Shown: positions 1-9,476, counted from the first letter of the stretch. The stretch: DNA of 64,000 bases from UBA6055 sp965214085 (GCA_965214085.1 OZ243937.1:2666001-2730000); one strand, 5' to 3'. A program made the numbers and translations. The notes: generated by a model from the letters alone, not told the origin.

Positions 1-1
1 C

Positions 2-181
2 GAGCTGATCTACGATCGCTTCGCCAAAGGCAAATTCGCCCGCTACCTCTTCAAACGTCATGCCGAGGCGCCGGCGCGCATCAACGAAGATTACGCCCAT
101 CAGATCATTGATGAGACCCAGCTTTTCATCGAGAATGTCCATAGCGCCGAACAGCGCATCAACGGCGTCATCGTCGGCTGA
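2..181 (+). CDS. C-terminal fragment of an unidentified protein
   Basis: An open frame enters from the left edge and runs 59 codons to a TGA at 179-181. The fragment is charged and helical in appearance, beginning with residues ELIYDRFAKGKF and ending NGVIVG. I recognise no motif. Codon use (GC-rich third positions) matches the neighbours, and the next gene begins 73 bases downstream on the same strand. The product cannot be named from this piece. Confidence 0.5.
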   Translation, partial: ELIYDRFAKGKFARYLFKRHAEAPARINEDYAHQIIDETQLFIENVHSAEQRINGVIVG

Positions 182-254
182 TGACTTTTTTCCCGACAGC
201 AGCCGTAGGGGCGGGACTTGTCTCGCCCAAAAGAAACCACATTGTGAGGCAACC

Positions 255-839
255 ATGACAACTGTACCCAATCGTCTCGGCGTCAAATTCAGTCTGAAGC
301 AAAAGCCCAAATTGCAGCCAGCCGACATCCTGCCGATATTCCAGCGCTGGATCCAGGAGCACGCTGTCCCCGGCATGTTGATCGATGTAATCGACTACAA
401 GCATGTGGTCGAGGGCCCGGGCGTCATTTTGGTCGCCGACGAAGCCGACTACGCCTATGACCTGGGCGAAGGTCAAGCTGGTTTGCATTACATACGCAAG
501 CGAGACTTGCCGGATAACTTGTCCGCCGCGTTGCGACTGTCGTTCCAGCATGCCCTGCAAGCGGCCAAGGCACTGGAAGCCGAAGCCCCGGGCGATCTCA
601 TCTTTGACTACACATCGGCCAAGATCAGCTTCCTCGACCGTATGAATTACCGCAACCAGCCGGAAGTTTTCGCCGCTGTCCGCGCGGAAGTGGCTGAAAT
701 CGTCTGCGAGATCTACGGGGCGCCGGTCGAGCTTGAACGCGTCAATGACGACCCGCGGCGGCTCTTCGCCGTTCGGGCTAGGGTTACGGCAGATAATTTT
801 GATCTGGACGGCCTGCGCGACATTCGCGAGCTAGCCTAA
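255..839 (+). CDS. Conserved hypothetical protein, 194 aa
   Basis: The start is ATG 255, with GAGG just upstream (246-249). The frame is open further upstream, but that part overlaps the previous gene and looks non-coding. The protein is soluble, without signal peptide or membrane segment. It has a segment of the form FQRWIQEHAVPGMLIDVIDY followed by a GPGVILVADEADY stretch. I recall this style of protein as a conserved uncharacterised family of environmental bacteria, but I cannot assign a function. It lies 6 bases before the sulfotransferase and probably shares its transcript. Confidence 0.6.
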   Translation: MTTVPNRLGVKFSLKQKPKLQPADILPIFQRWIQEHAVPGMLIDVIDYKHVVEGPGVILVADEADYAYDLGEGQAGLHYIRKRDLPDNLSAALRLSFQHALQAAKALEAEAPGDLIFDYTSAKISFLDRMNYRNQPEVFAAVRAEVAEIVCEIYGAPVELERVNDDPRRLFAVRARVTADNFDLDGLRDIRELA

Positions 840-845
840 GCGCCG

Positions 846-1583
846 ATGCACAGCGGCAAAGCTTATTTCATCTGCTTCACCGTTCGCAGCGGCAGCACGC
901 TCTTGTCGCAGCTGCTGGCGGACACAGGCTTCGCCGGGCAGCCAAAAGAACACTTCTACCACAATATCTCGCCGGGCAACCCGCGCGGCGATGCCATCCC
1001 CGACTACCGCGCCTATCTTGAACAGGTGCTTGCGGACGATAGCAGCGCCAATGGCGTATTCGGCAGCAAGGTCGGCGGCGGCTACTGGCGGGACTTCGCC
1101 CGGCGGCTGCGCACAATCGAAGGCTTTGACAGCTTGCCGCTGAAAGCCGCCCTCGACCGCCTGTTCCCAGACCTGCATTACCTGCATTTGACGCGCCGCA
1201 ACAAAGTACGACAAGCCGTCTCCCACTGGATGGCGATTCAAACCGGCCGTTGGAGTTCCCTGGACGCTGTCGAAAACTCGACGCCGCGCTATGACTTCGC
1301 CGCCATCGATCATCTGCTGCAAGAGATCATCATTCGCGAGGCGGTCTGGGCCGAGTACTTCGCTGAAAATAGCATCCAGCCCTACAGCATCATCTACGAA
1401 GACTTCGTCGCGCAGCCCGCCGCAACCGTTCGCGCCGTCCTCGACTGCCTCGACATCGAGCGGCCGCCGGACTTCACGGTTCCCGCGCCGCGTTATCAGC
1501 GCCTCAGCAAGGCCCTGACCGAAGCCTGGGTGCAGCGCTTCCGCCAGGAAAAGCAGCGCGACTACTGGACGCAATTCTGGTAG
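846..1583 (+). CDS. Stf0-like sulfotransferase
   Basis: The 245-aa protein begins with a 5'-PAPS-binding P-loop-like motif (RSGSTLLSQLLADTG, about residues 14-28), typical of the Stf0/trehalose 2-sulfotransferase group. Such enzymes move sulfate from PAPS to a sugar hydroxyl. A second family signature lies near residues 115-135 (YLHLTRRNKVRQAVSHW), where the arginine and serine contact the PAPS 3'-phosphate. The length is normal for the family. The acceptor cannot be inferred from the neighbours. The start ATG 846 lies directly after the upstream stop. Confidence 0.82.
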   Translation: MHSGKAYFICFTVRSGSTLLSQLLADTGFAGQPKEHFYHNISPGNPRGDAIPDYRAYLEQVLADDSSANGVFGSKVGGGYWRDFARRLRTIEGFDSLPLKAALDRLFPDLHYLHLTRRNKVRQAVSHWMAIQTGRWSSLDAVENSTPRYDFAAIDHLLQEIIIREAVWAEYFAENSIQPYSIIYEDFVAQPAATVRAVLDCLDIERPPDFTVPAPRYQRLSKALTEAWVQRFRQEKQRDYWTQFW

Positions 1584-1667
1584 CAGTCCATTTTGAGCTG
1601 TTGTGAATCATCGTGATATAACGACGCCGGCATCACCGTCCACTGTTCTCTGCCCTTAGTAAATTCA

Positions 1668-1780
1668 AGAAAGTCATGCGAAAAAGCCAGCCTTGTAGGG
1701 GCGACAGCCCGCTGCCGTTACAACTTGTGGTTGCGGGCTGTCGCCCCTACAGATTGTCGCTCTGGTGAATTTTTTGACAC
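1668..1780. repeat. Hairpin module repeat (TGTAGGGGCGA type)
   Basis: This lies in the 290-base gap before the aminotransferase. Inverted arms at about 1694-1712 and 1733-1751 (TGTAGGGGCGACAGCCCGC and its complement) can form a long hairpin. Flanking sequence resembles AAGTCATGCGAAAAAGC on one side and TCTGGTGAATTTT on the other. Related copies lie near 10.7, 21.6, 22.4, 23.9, 42.2 and 42.6 kb. No gene is visible in this gap. Confidence 0.75.
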
Positions 1781-1874
1781 CTACCACTGCCGCAAGCAAA
1801 GCCGCACGTGCATCGCCAGCGGTCATCGGTTATATTTCTAGGCGTCCCGTCCGCAGACCTTGGAAAGCCCGCCT

Positions 1875-3056
1875 ATGACCGAATACAACTTCGACGAAGT
1901 TATCGACCGGACGCAGCATCACAGCGCGAAGTGGCGCGCATTCGAGAGCGACTGCCTGCCCATGTGGGTGGCGGACATGGATTTCCGATCGCCCCCATCC
2001 GCCATCGACGCCCTGATTGCGCGCGCCCGCCACGGTGTCTTCGGCTATACGATGGACCCGCCGCAGCTCAAAGAAGTCATCGTCGAGCGTATGGAGCGAC
2101 TCTACGACTGGCGCATCAGCCCCGAGGACGTGCTGTTTTCGCCTGGGCTGGTCTTGACGCTCGGCGCGACCTGCCGCGGCTTCGGCAAACCGGGCGACGC
2201 GGTGCTGATTCAATCGCCGGTTTATGGGCCGTTTTTCAAAGCCGCCGCGGGCAATCAGAAATACGCTTATGCTATCGACATGCAATATATCGCCGATGAC
2301 GCCCATACTTTTCACTACGAAAATGACTACGATGCCTTTGCCGAAGCCGCGAGCCACGCGCAGACTTCAATTCACCTGCAGTGCAATCCACAGAACCCGG
2401 CCGGCTTCCTCTATTCACGCGCCGAGTTGGAGCGCATTGGCGAAATCTGTCTGAAAAACAATGTCCTCATCGTCGCCGACGAAATTCACTCCGACTTGAT
2501 CCTGGAGGGCGAGCACATCCCAATCGCCACGCTATCCGACGAGATCGCCCAGAATACCTTGACCATGATCGCGCCCAGCAAAACCTACAACCTGGCTGGC
2601 TTAGCTTGCTCGGTCTTGATCGCGCAGAACAAAGACATCCGCGAGACGGCGGCGGCCGCCCTGCAGAGCATCAGCGCGCACGTCAACATCATGGGCTACG
2701 AAGCCGCTTACGGCGCCTATACCGGCGGCGAGGAATGGCTGCGGCAAGCCCTGGTCTATCTCAAAAATAATCGTGATTTCGCGCTCGACTACATCCGCCG
2801 GCACATGCCGCAGATCAAAACCACCGTGCCGCAATCAACCTATTTGCTCTGGATGGATTTGCGCGACCTGCCCATCGAGGGCGACGTCACGGAATTCTGC
2901 CGCGAAACCGCCGGAGTCGCGCCCAGCCCGGGCGAATTCTTCGGGGAAGCCGGCCGGGGCTTCGTGCGTTTGAATTTCGGCTGCCCGCGCTCGACGCTGA
3001 AGCAGGGGCTGGAGCGGCTGCGAGCGGCGGTGGATCAACTGGCCCAGACCGCTTAA
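1875..3056 (+). CDS. PLP-dependent C-S lyase / aminotransferase, MalY/PatB type
   Basis: The 393-aa protein is a fold-type I PLP enzyme. Near the N-terminus it has the MalY/PatB hallmark LPMWVADMDF. A substrate/PLP segment reads NPQNPAG, an ADEIHSDL motif holds the cofactor-binding Asp, and the Schiff-base lysine lies in SKTYNLAGLA (about Lys236). MalY/PatB enzymes cleave cystathionine or cysteine-type C-S bonds, releasing pyruvate and ammonia. ATG 1875 is chosen because GGAAAG lies 7 bases upstream; an in-frame TTG at 1860 is the alternative. It is followed 16 bases later by a nucleoside hydrolase, probably in one transcript. Confidence 0.87.
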   Translation: MTEYNFDEVIDRTQHHSAKWRAFESDCLPMWVADMDFRSPPSAIDALIARARHGVFGYTMDPPQLKEVIVERMERLYDWRISPEDVLFSPGLVLTLGATCRGFGKPGDAVLIQSPVYGPFFKAAAGNQKYAYAIDMQYIADDAHTFHYENDYDAFAEAASHAQTSIHLQCNPQNPAGFLYSRAELERIGEICLKNNVLIVADEIHSDLILEGEHIPIATLSDEIAQNTLTMIAPSKTYNLAGLACSVLIAQNKDIRETAAAALQSISAHVNIMGYEAAYGAYTGGEEWLRQALVYLKNNRDFALDYIRRHMPQIKTTVPQSTYLLWMDLRDLPIEGDVTEFCRETAGVAPSPGEFFGEAGRGFVRLNFGCPRSTLKQGLERLRAAVDQLAQTA

Positions 3057-3072
3057 CGCGGGGAGGAAACGC

Positions 3073-4044
3073 ATGGCGCGCCCTTTCTTGATCGATACCG
3101 ACGCCGGCTCTGATGACGCGGTTGCGATCGTGATGGCCCTGCGGCACAGCGATGTCGATGCGCGCGCCATCACCGTGGTCGCGGGCAATGTTCCGCTGGA
3201 GCAAGGCGTGGTCAATTCGCTCTACTTCGCCGAGCTCTGTGACGCCGATGTGCCCGTATTCGCCGGCGCCGATCGCCCGCTGCTGCGCGAATATACCTCG
3301 GCGGACTGGTTCCATGGCGCGGACGGCTTGGGCGATTGGGGCGACCGCTACCAACCGCAGCAGTCGTCAGCCAGCGAGAAGCACGCCGTCGACGCCATCA
3401 TTGATACCGTACGCGCCACGCCCGGCATCGTGCTCGTCACCCTGGGCCCGCTGACGAATGTGGCGCTGGCGCTGCGCAAAGCGCCCGATATCGCGAGCCT
3501 GGTTTCACGCTGCGTCATCATGGGCGGCGCCGCCTGCACTAACGGCAATGTCACCCCCGCCGCCGAATACAATATCTGGTGCGACCCGGAAGCGGCGCGC
3601 ATCGTTTTCCGTTCCGGCTTGCCGGTTGAGATGGTCGGCTGGGAATTCAGCCAGGGCGAATTTGTCCTCTCGCTGGACGACATTGAGGCGGTGCGCGGCA
3701 TCGGCACACCCTACGCCGACTTCACCATCGACTCGAATATCAAAGGCATGAAGGGTTACGAGATACAGACCGGCGAAATCGGCATTTCGCTGCCCGATGG
3801 CGTGGCTATGGCCGCGGCCATCGACCCGTCGATTTGCACCGCCAGCAGCCATCACTACATCGATGTCGAATGCGACAGCGAACTGACGCGCGGCATGACG
3901 GTCGTGGACAAGCTCAACCTAAGCGGCGACGCGCGCAACGCCCCCGTCTGGCGCGAGGCAGCCGCAAACCCGCAGAAGCCGCTGATCTGCTGGGAGCTGG
4001 ATGCGGGCCGCTGGAAGGACCTCCTCTATCAATTGTTGCGTTGA
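3073..4044 (+). CDS. Inosine-uridine preferring nucleoside hydrolase family protein
   Basis: The 323-aa protein starts FLIDTDAGSDDA, the calcium-binding aspartate cluster of the IUNH family, which hydrolyses ribonucleosides to base and ribose. A central VTLGPLTNVALAL segment and a MGGA motif are also typical, as is the length. The ribosome binding site GGGAGG lies 6 bases before ATG 3073. Exact substrate preference (purine, pyrimidine or a modified nucleoside) cannot be told from the sequence. Confidence 0.9.
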   Translation: MARPFLIDTDAGSDDAVAIVMALRHSDVDARAITVVAGNVPLEQGVVNSLYFAELCDADVPVFAGADRPLLREYTSADWFHGADGLGDWGDRYQPQQSSASEKHAVDAIIDTVRATPGIVLVTLGPLTNVALALRKAPDIASLVSRCVIMGGAACTNGNVTPAAEYNIWCDPEAARIVFRSGLPVEMVGWEFSQGEFVLSLDDIEAVRGIGTPYADFTIDSNIKGMKGYEIQTGEIGISLPDGVAMAAAIDPSICTASSHHYIDVECDSELTRGMTVVDKLNLSGDARNAPVWREAAANPQKPLICWELDAGRWKDLLYQLLR

Positions 4045-4118
4045 GCGCCCGCCGATTACGCAACCGCCAGTCAACTGCAACGTAGAAATTAACAAGAGCA
4101 GATAGTGGAGATAGCGGC

Positions 4119-4472
4119 ATGAGTAGCGAGCCGGAAAAACCCAAGAACCAACGCGACTGGGTCGAAGACATGGAAGTCGCCGGACATGAATTGGTCGATC
4201 GCGTCAAGAGCCTGGTGGCAGAGGGCAATGTCCGCCGCCTCATCATCCGCAACGCCAAAGGCGACGCCTTGATCGAGTTGCCCTTGACGCCAGCGGTGGT
4301 GGTCGTTGCCGTAGCCGCTGTCGTCAATCCGGTGCTGGCGGCGCTGGGCGGGCTGGCTGCCTTGATCGCCCGCCTCAAGATTGAGATCGTTCGGGTCGAG
4401 ACGATTGACGAAGACGCCGACGCCATCGAGATGTCTGACGATGATGTCAGCAATATGACGCCGGACGAGTAA
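4119..4472 (+). CDS. DUF4342-type small protein
   Basis: The 117-aa protein has the layout of the DUF4342 family: an N-terminal helical segment (EVAGHELVDRVKSLVAEGN), then a strand of the type RRLIIRNAKGDALIELPL, then a hydrophobic glycine/alanine/valine stretch (about residues 60-85) that could be one membrane segment. The tail is acidic. The molecular role of the family is unknown to me. It is preceded by GGAGATAGCGGC and stands alone after the nucleoside hydrolase. Confidence 0.72.
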   Translation: MSSEPEKPKNQRDWVEDMEVAGHELVDRVKSLVAEGNVRRLIIRNAKGDALIELPLTPAVVVVAVAAVVNPVLAALGGLAALIARLKIEIVRVETIDEDADAIEMSDDDVSNMTPDE

Positions 4473-4503
4473 AATCCGCTGAGCCGACCGTCTGGGCGAA
4501 ATC

Positions 4504-4758
4504 TGTAGGGGCGACTTATCAAGTCGCCCGATAGTGTTAGACATGTCATCGGCAGTAGAGCCCCTGAGTCTGTTGAAATACTCAATTTACCCCCACCCCA
4601 AACCCTTCCTGCCATCTCTATGGCAGGCATCCCATAAAGAGGGAGGGGCTTTAACAGCTCATTTCGGGTCAGAAAGCTCACCTTCCCTCATGTTGGGGAC
4701 GCTTGCCATTGTGATGGCTAGGAGGGGCCGGGGTATGGGGGGGTTTTTCAACTGACTC
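4504..4758. repeat. Intergenic hairpin repeats before dnaN
   Basis: The 487-base gap 4473-4959 holds no gene. A short hairpin module (TGTAGGGGCGACTT...AAGTCGCCC) lies near 4505-4528. A longer imperfect inverted repeat spans about 4588-4744, with C-rich left arm (ACCCCCACCCC) and G-rich right arm (GGGGCCGGGGTATGGGG). Further right, 4759-4868 is AT-richer with no obvious motif until the dnaN promoter. Confidence 0.6.
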
Positions 4759-4868
4759 CCCCGGCTCGCCCGTACAGACAGTCAATTCCCTTAAGAGAAA
4801 CATTTCCACAGAAATAGACACTCCCATTCACAGGCAGATTTTCATCTGCAATCATATCGAAATCTGGG

Positions 4869-4887
4869 CTATACTATGGCGATATAG
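4869..4887 (+). promoter_or_regulatory. Putative dnaN promoter -10 inside a palindrome
   Basis: A TATACT box at 4870-4875 lies about 85 bases before the dnaN start. It is embedded in the inverted repeat CTATACTATGGCGATATAG, which could be an operator. No good -35 is visible. Confidence 0.4.
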
Positions 4888-4959
4888 TAAATGCGCAACA
4901 TCGGCCGGCTGTTCCGCTTGGGTGGCTCGGCCGCGCATATCGACACCACGAGGTAAATC

Positions 4960-6084
4960 ATGATAGTAAGCGTCTTGCAAGAGAACCTGGCAAAGAGCCT
5001 GAATATCGTCACCAAAGCCGTCGACAGCAACCCGCCCCTGCCGGTGCTGGCCAATGTGCTGCTGGAAACTGAGGACTCGCGTCTCAAGATTTCCGCCACC
5101 AACCTTGAACTCAGCATCACCATGTGGATCGGCGCCAAAGTCGAACAGAGCGGCAGCATCACCCTGCCCGCCAAAACCTTCGGCGAATTGGTCAGCAGCC
5201 TGTCGCGCGAACGGGTGGACTTGCGCCTGGATGCCGCCACGCATACGGTGCATTTGCGCTGCGGCGTGCAGACCTCGAATATCCGCGGCATCGACTCGGA
5301 CGAGTACCCGCCAATAAATCACAACGAAAGCGCTGACCTGCAGCTCGATGGCGAGACCATGCGCGACATGATTTTGCAGACGGCCTTCGCCGCCGCCAAA
5401 GAGCAGAACCGCCCCATCTTGACGGGCGTCTATATGCAGCTCGAGGGGCAGACGATGACCATGGCCGCGGCCGACGGCTATCGCCTGGCGGTGCGCACCA
5501 CCGAAATCAGCGAGACATTCGACGAAAAGCAGGACATGGTCATTCCCGCGCGCACCATGAATGAGATCGCCCGCATCGTCGCTGACGATCAGGAGATCGG
5601 CATTGCCCTGCCGGCCCAGCGCAACAGCATCACGGTATTCGCGCCTAATATACAGATTTCCTCACAGCTGCTTGAAGGCCGCTTCCCCGATTTCGCCTCC
5701 ATTATCCCACGCGCCTTTGTTACATCGACCATGCTCTATACCAAAGACCTGCTTGTCGTCTGTCAGCGCGCCGAGATTTTCGCCCGCGACAACGCCAACA
5801 GCGCTAATCTGAGCGTCAAGCCGGCGCTGAACCCCGGCGAGCCCGCCGAAGTCTTGATCGTCGGCAAGAGCGCCGAACGCGGCGACAGCGAAGGCATGCT
5901 GGACGCCACCGCAGAAGGCGAGCCACTCGATATCTCTTTCAATATCCGCTACCTGATTGACGTACTGCGCGTCATCAAGGAAGAACGGGTCGTCTTCCAA
6001 AGCAATGGCGCCGAGAATCCCGGCGTGCTCAAGCCGGAAAACCGCGACGACTTCACTCATGTCATCATGCCTATGAGCAAATAA
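4960..6084 (+). CDS. dnaN: DNA polymerase III beta subunit (sliding clamp)
   Basis: The 374-aa protein is full length for the ring-shaped clamp that tethers DNA polymerase III to DNA. It begins MIVSVLQENLAKSLNIVTKAV and carries the PVLANVLLE segment, the DGYRLAVR motif of the second domain, and the conserved C-terminal end HVIMPMSK of the third. GAGGTAAATC sits immediately before ATG 4960. dnaA, recF and gyrB are not adjacent, so this does not mark a classical origin here. Confidence 0.95.
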   Translation: MIVSVLQENLAKSLNIVTKAVDSNPPLPVLANVLLETEDSRLKISATNLELSITMWIGAKVEQSGSITLPAKTFGELVSSLSRERVDLRLDAATHTVHLRCGVQTSNIRGIDSDEYPPINHNESADLQLDGETMRDMILQTAFAAAKEQNRPILTGVYMQLEGQTMTMAAADGYRLAVRTTEISETFDEKQDMVIPARTMNEIARIVADDQEIGIALPAQRNSITVFAPNIQISSQLLEGRFPDFASIIPRAFVTSTMLYTKDLLVVCQRAEIFARDNANSANLSVKPALNPGEPAEVLIVGKSAERGDSEGMLDATAEGEPLDISFNIRYLIDVLRVIKEERVVFQSNGAENPGVLKPENRDDFTHVIMPMSK

Positions 6085-6102
6085 CGCGCCCAGCGCACTG
6101 CC

Positions 6103-6603
6103 ATGATACAGCCGCTGAACGCGCGCCGCGTCCGCCCCAACATGCCCCATTACGGCGTCATGCCCGGCCAGGCGGACGACATGCTGCGTTGGGAATGGGT
6201 CGATGAGCGCATGCATGCGGCGCGCAACTATTGGATTTGCAGCGTTTGCGCTGACGGCCGCCCGCACAGCGTTCCCGTCTGGGGCGCCTGGGTCGACGGC
6301 GTCTTGTACTTCGGCACGGACAGGGCGGCGCAGAAAGCGCGTAATATCGCCCGCGACAGCCGCGTGGTCGCGCATCTGGACAGCGGCGACGAAACAGTGA
6401 TCTTCGAGGGCCGCGCGGCGACAGCGCAAGTCTCAGCGGAACAGTTGCAGCGAATCGGCCAGCGCTACATCGAGAAGTATAATCTCGACCCGGAGTTGGC
6501 GACGTCAGGCTCTTTGCTGCTCTGTCTCAAGCCCAGAAAGGTCATGGCTTGGCTGGAAAAGGACTACCCGGCGACGGCAACTTATTGGCTCTTCGACGAT
6601 TAA
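6103..6603 (+). CDS. Pyridoxamine 5'-phosphate oxidase-fold flavin/F420 protein
   Basis: The 166-aa protein has the split-barrel PPOX layout: ICSVCADGRPHSVPVWGAWV followed by a strand LYFGTD, a KARNIARDSRVVAHLDSG segment, and a C-terminal strand ending KVMAWLEKDYP. Family members bind FMN or F420 and reduce diverse small molecules; some bind haem or only the cofactor. The specific substrate is unknown. It follows dnaN by 18 bases and its stop overlaps the convergent gene by 4 bases. Confidence 0.8.
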   Translation: MIQPLNARRVRPNMPHYGVMPGQADDMLRWEWVDERMHAARNYWICSVCADGRPHSVPVWGAWVDGVLYFGTDRAAQKARNIARDSRVVAHLDSGDETVIFEGRAATAQVSAEQLQRIGQRYIEKYNLDPELATSGSLLLCLKPRKVMAWLEKDYPATATYWLFDD

Positions 6604-7805
6604 GCTTTGAACTGGATTACGCCGCGTTGGCCGTTGACGCGCCATTGCGGATCAACTTGGTCCAGCGCCGCCGCTGTATCCGCAGTGGGCAGCCCCAGCA
6701 CCGGATCACTCTTTAGCGTGCGCAGGCAAAGCGCAGGCGCCTCCATGTATGCCAGCGCGTGGGCGAATGGCGTATGCGCGGGCCACAGCGCGTCGCCCAC
6801 CGTCCGCCGATAGTTGGCGTCGCCTTTGATGATCACAAGACGGGCAGCCGCGAAGGCAGCGTGAATGTCGGGCGGCAAATCCCAAAGGAAGCGGCTGCTA
6901 TTCCAGTAGGGATGCGCTAAGAAACGCAGTTTGCCCCCAAGCCAGTAACGCCGCAACGCTTTCGCCAGCGCGGCGGCGCCTGGTCCCCGCTTTTGCATCT
7001 CGTCGAGCATCATCCATACATCCGCTGGCGTGGCATCGCTGACGAAAGTCGGATGCGCTTTGAGGCAAATCACAACCCGGTCCGTCACGTGCCGCAGCAG
7101 GCATTCGCTCAGTACCAGGTCCATCGCCAATTCGGAGCCGGCGTTGTCCGCCACGATATATATCGGCGCGCCAGCTTTAAGACCGGACCGGGATACCCGC
7201 GAATGGGCGAGATAAGCCGCCAAACTATCGCGATCGTCGACGAGCAGGTCTTCCGCGCTGGTGTCGGTGCCCCTCTCGTTGGAGGGGGCGTAACTCAGGT
7301 CGATGCGATTGCCCCAGAGCGCGAATTCGACGGCGCGGCGCCATTCGCTCTCGGGCGAGTCAAGCGGCTCGTAGGCGCGCTCAACTAACTGCCAAAGCGC
7401 ATCGCTATGCAACTCCTCCAGCTTCTTGGGCAAGAAGGGATCGCGCCCGCTTTCGCGCCAGCGCGCAGCTTCTATCAGACAGCGGTAGGCGTAGGTCTCG
7501 GCGAAGAACCATTCAACGTTCTGCCAAGTCGGCTCGCTAGCGACGATATCGCGCTGCCGCATTAATGCGCGCGACCAGTCGCCGATGTCGCCCGCGGGCA
7601 GCAGTTCGCTCTCAGCTATGCGCTCCCCTTCCGACAAATCACGGCGCAGTCGCATAAGATGCCGCACTATAGCCGGCGAATAATCGGGGTTAAGCGCTTT
7701 CACCTCATCAATGATGGCCGGCAAGCGAAGGCGCATGGTCCTGTTGGCGAAGGCGTTGCTATGGTCGGTGCGGATCGGCGCCGGACGAAAAGACGACGGG
7801 CTCAT
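6600..7805 (-). CDS. DUF89 / ARMT1-like metal-dependent damage-control phosphatase
   Basis: The 401-aa protein has the two DUF89 signatures: a VADNAGSELAMD motif in the middle, whose Asp/Asn bind the metal, and KGDANYRR near residue 330. Together these form the phosphatase site. The N-terminal helical part with a RCLIEAARW segment fits subfamily III (ARMT1-like). Members dephosphorylate damaged or unwanted sugar-phosphate metabolites. Start ATG at 7805 has GGAGGC upstream. Substrate is not predictable from context. Confidence 0.82.
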   Translation of the reverse strand: MSPSSFRPAPIRTDHSNAFANRTMRLRLPAIIDEVKALNPDYSPAIVRHLMRLRRDLSEGERIAESELLPAGDIGDWSRALMRQRDIVASEPTWQNVEWFFAETYAYRCLIEAARWRESGRDPFLPKKLEELHSDALWQLVERAYEPLDSPESEWRRAVEFALWGNRIDLSYAPSNERGTDTSAEDLLVDDRDSLAAYLAHSRVSRSGLKAGAPIYIVADNAGSELAMDLVLSECLLRHVTDRVVICLKAHPTFVSDATPADVWMMLDEMQKRGPGAAALAKALRRYWLGGKLRFLAHPYWNSSRFLWDLPPDIHAAFAAARLVIIKGDANYRRTVGDALWPAHTPFAHALAYMEAPALCLRTLKSDPVLGLPTADTAAALDQVDPQWRVNGQRGVIQFKA

Positions 7806-7856
7806 TGCCTGCCTCCAGCAGAGATAAATTGTAGGGGATGGGCCACGGCGCAGGCA

Positions 7857-9476
7857 CTAACCGGCGCGGTAAATCGTGACAAATCGGCGCGGTTCATCGC
7901 CGACGCTGGCTGATTGCATATGCGCCTGGCGCGCCAGTTTATGTTGCCGCTTGCGTACTTGCGAGGCTTGCGGTTTGAGGTTGATGTAATCCTCGCCATC
8001 GCGAATACGACTGATCGCTTGCTGCGCCTCCATTATGGCGTCGCCGAAATGATCGGGGTCTTCGCGCCCGTTCAAGCGGAACAAGTCCACCAGAAAGTTC
8101 TCCATCTGTGTCACGGTATTGGCGCGCAAGACATAGATGGAGAGGCCGCGCTTCTCGCCATCCGTAATCAAACGGGGGCGCCGGCGATAGTGGGTCTTCA
8201 GCGTGACGATGGCCTCCGCTTCGCCAAAATCATCGCTGAGCAAAAGAGGCACAGCCAAGCGGCGCGCGGCTTGCTCCAGCCGGTTGCGGGCGACGCCGTA
8301 GGCATAGACGCTGATGGCGCGCAGCTCGCGCGTATTCTGTTGCGCGACATCGTCTTTCATTTCGTTGCGGGTTTTGCCGTTGGTCCGGTTGCCGCGCACG
8401 ACATGAGCGCTTTCGCCGGCGCCGCGCCGCAATTCCCCAGGGCCTTCACGCGCGGGCGCCGAGCGCGACTCAGCCTCATGCACGTAGTCGCTGACGTTAA
8501 TCACGCCGGTCGAATCGCGCTCGCGCAGCTCCGCCGGCAGCGGTCGATTGCGCAAGATCGCGTCGACGGCCGAGGCGACATCCGGATGCACCACCAAACG
8601 ATCGCGGGCTTGAATCTCGATCATAATGTCGAAGGTGGGCGCCGTCCGCCGCTCCAGCACGACTTTCTGCGTGCCGCGCCGCCGCGCCTCATCGTCCGAG
8701 AGCGTCACGGATTCAATGCCGCCGATCAGATCCGACAGCGTCGGGTTGAGCATTAGATTTTCCAGCGTATTGCCGTGGGCTGTGCCGATCAGCTGGACGC
8801 CGCGCTCGGCGATGGTCCGCGCCGCCATGGCTTCCAGTTCGCGGCCGATTTCGTCGATGACAATCACTTCGGGATTGTGATTCTCCACCGCCTCGATCAT
8901 GACTTCATGCTGGCGATCGGGCTGGGAGACTTGCATACGCCGTGCTTTGCCGACAGCTTGGTGCGGGATATCGCCATCGCCGCCGATCTCGTTGGATGTA
9001 TCCACGATGACGACGCGTTTGTCGCGCGCGCGCACCCGCGCCGCCTCGCGCAGCAAGGTCGTCTTGCCGACGCCGGGCGGCCCCACAATCAGCACGCTCT
9101 GCCCGGACTCGATCAAATCGGCGATGATGTCAATCGTGCCGTATACCGCCCGCCCGATGCGCACCGTCAACCCGACAATCTTGCCGCGTCGATTGCGGAT
9201 CGCTGATATGCGATGCAGGGAACGCTCAATGCCGGCGCGATTGTCGTCGTCAAACTCGCCCAACTCGGCGACCAACTGCTGCAGATCCGCCTCAGTCACC
9301 TCGCTTTGGGAGAGCTGATGTTCGCCGTCGGTGTAGCGGGATGTCGGGTGTCGCCCCAGGTCGAGCACTATTTCCAGCAGCTTGCTTGTCTTGCCGTACT
9401 TGTCTATCGCGCCGCGTATGCGCTGGGGCAATACGCTCCGCAAAATCTCAAAATCGTCAGTGATATGCGTATCCAT
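7857..9476 (-). CDS. SpoIIIAA/Ycf45-type AAA ATPase with R3H domain
   Basis: The 539-aa protein has an AAA ATPase core with Walker A GPPGVGKT (about residue 133) and Walker B VIVIDEIGRE, in the arrangement of SpoIIIAA/Ycf45 proteins. The last 70 residues form an R3H-type nucleic-acid-binding module (RKRQHKLARQ followed by PRRFVTIY). The middle linker (about 330-370) is charged and low complexity. The family is common in Cyanobacteria, Firmicutes and Chloroflexota, with a role in nucleic-acid or membrane-associated processes that is not settled. The neighbouring GNAT-like gene reads the same way, 65 bases upstream. Confidence 0.87.
   Translation of the reverse strand: MDTHITDDFEILRSVLPQRIRGAIDKYGKTSKLLEIVLDLGRHPTSRYTDGEHQLSQSEVTEADLQQLVAELGEFDDDNRAGIERSLHRISAIRNRRGKIVGLTVRIGRAVYGTIDIIADLIESGQSVLIVGPPGVGKTTLLREAARVRARDKRVVIVDTSNEIGGDGDIPHQAVGKARRMQVSQPDRQHEVMIEAVENHNPEVIVIDEIGRELEAMAARTIAERGVQLIGTAHGNTLENLMLNPTLSDLIGGIESVTLSDDEARRRGTQKVVLERRTAPTFDIMIEIQARDRLVVHPDVASAVDAILRNRPLPAELRERDSTGVINVSDYVHEAESRSAPAREGPGELRRGAGESAHVVRGNRTNGKTRNEMKDDVAQQNTRELRAISVYAYGVARNRLEQAARRLAVPLLLSDDFGEAEAIVTLKTHYRRRPRLITDGEKRGLSIYVLRANTVTQMENFLVDLFRLNGREDPDHFGDAIMEAQQAISRIRDGEDYINLKPQASQVRKRQHKLARQAHMQSASVGDEPRRFVTIYRAG

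Noticed and set aside
4534..4755. Small open frame in the gap before dnaN
   Set aside because: It lies within an imperfect inverted repeat and shows no codon bias or ribosome binding site.
4759..4959. A replication origin upstream of dnaN
   Set aside because: Only one weak DnaA-box-like sequence (ATTTCCACA) is seen, with no cluster and no dnaA, recF or gyrB nearby.
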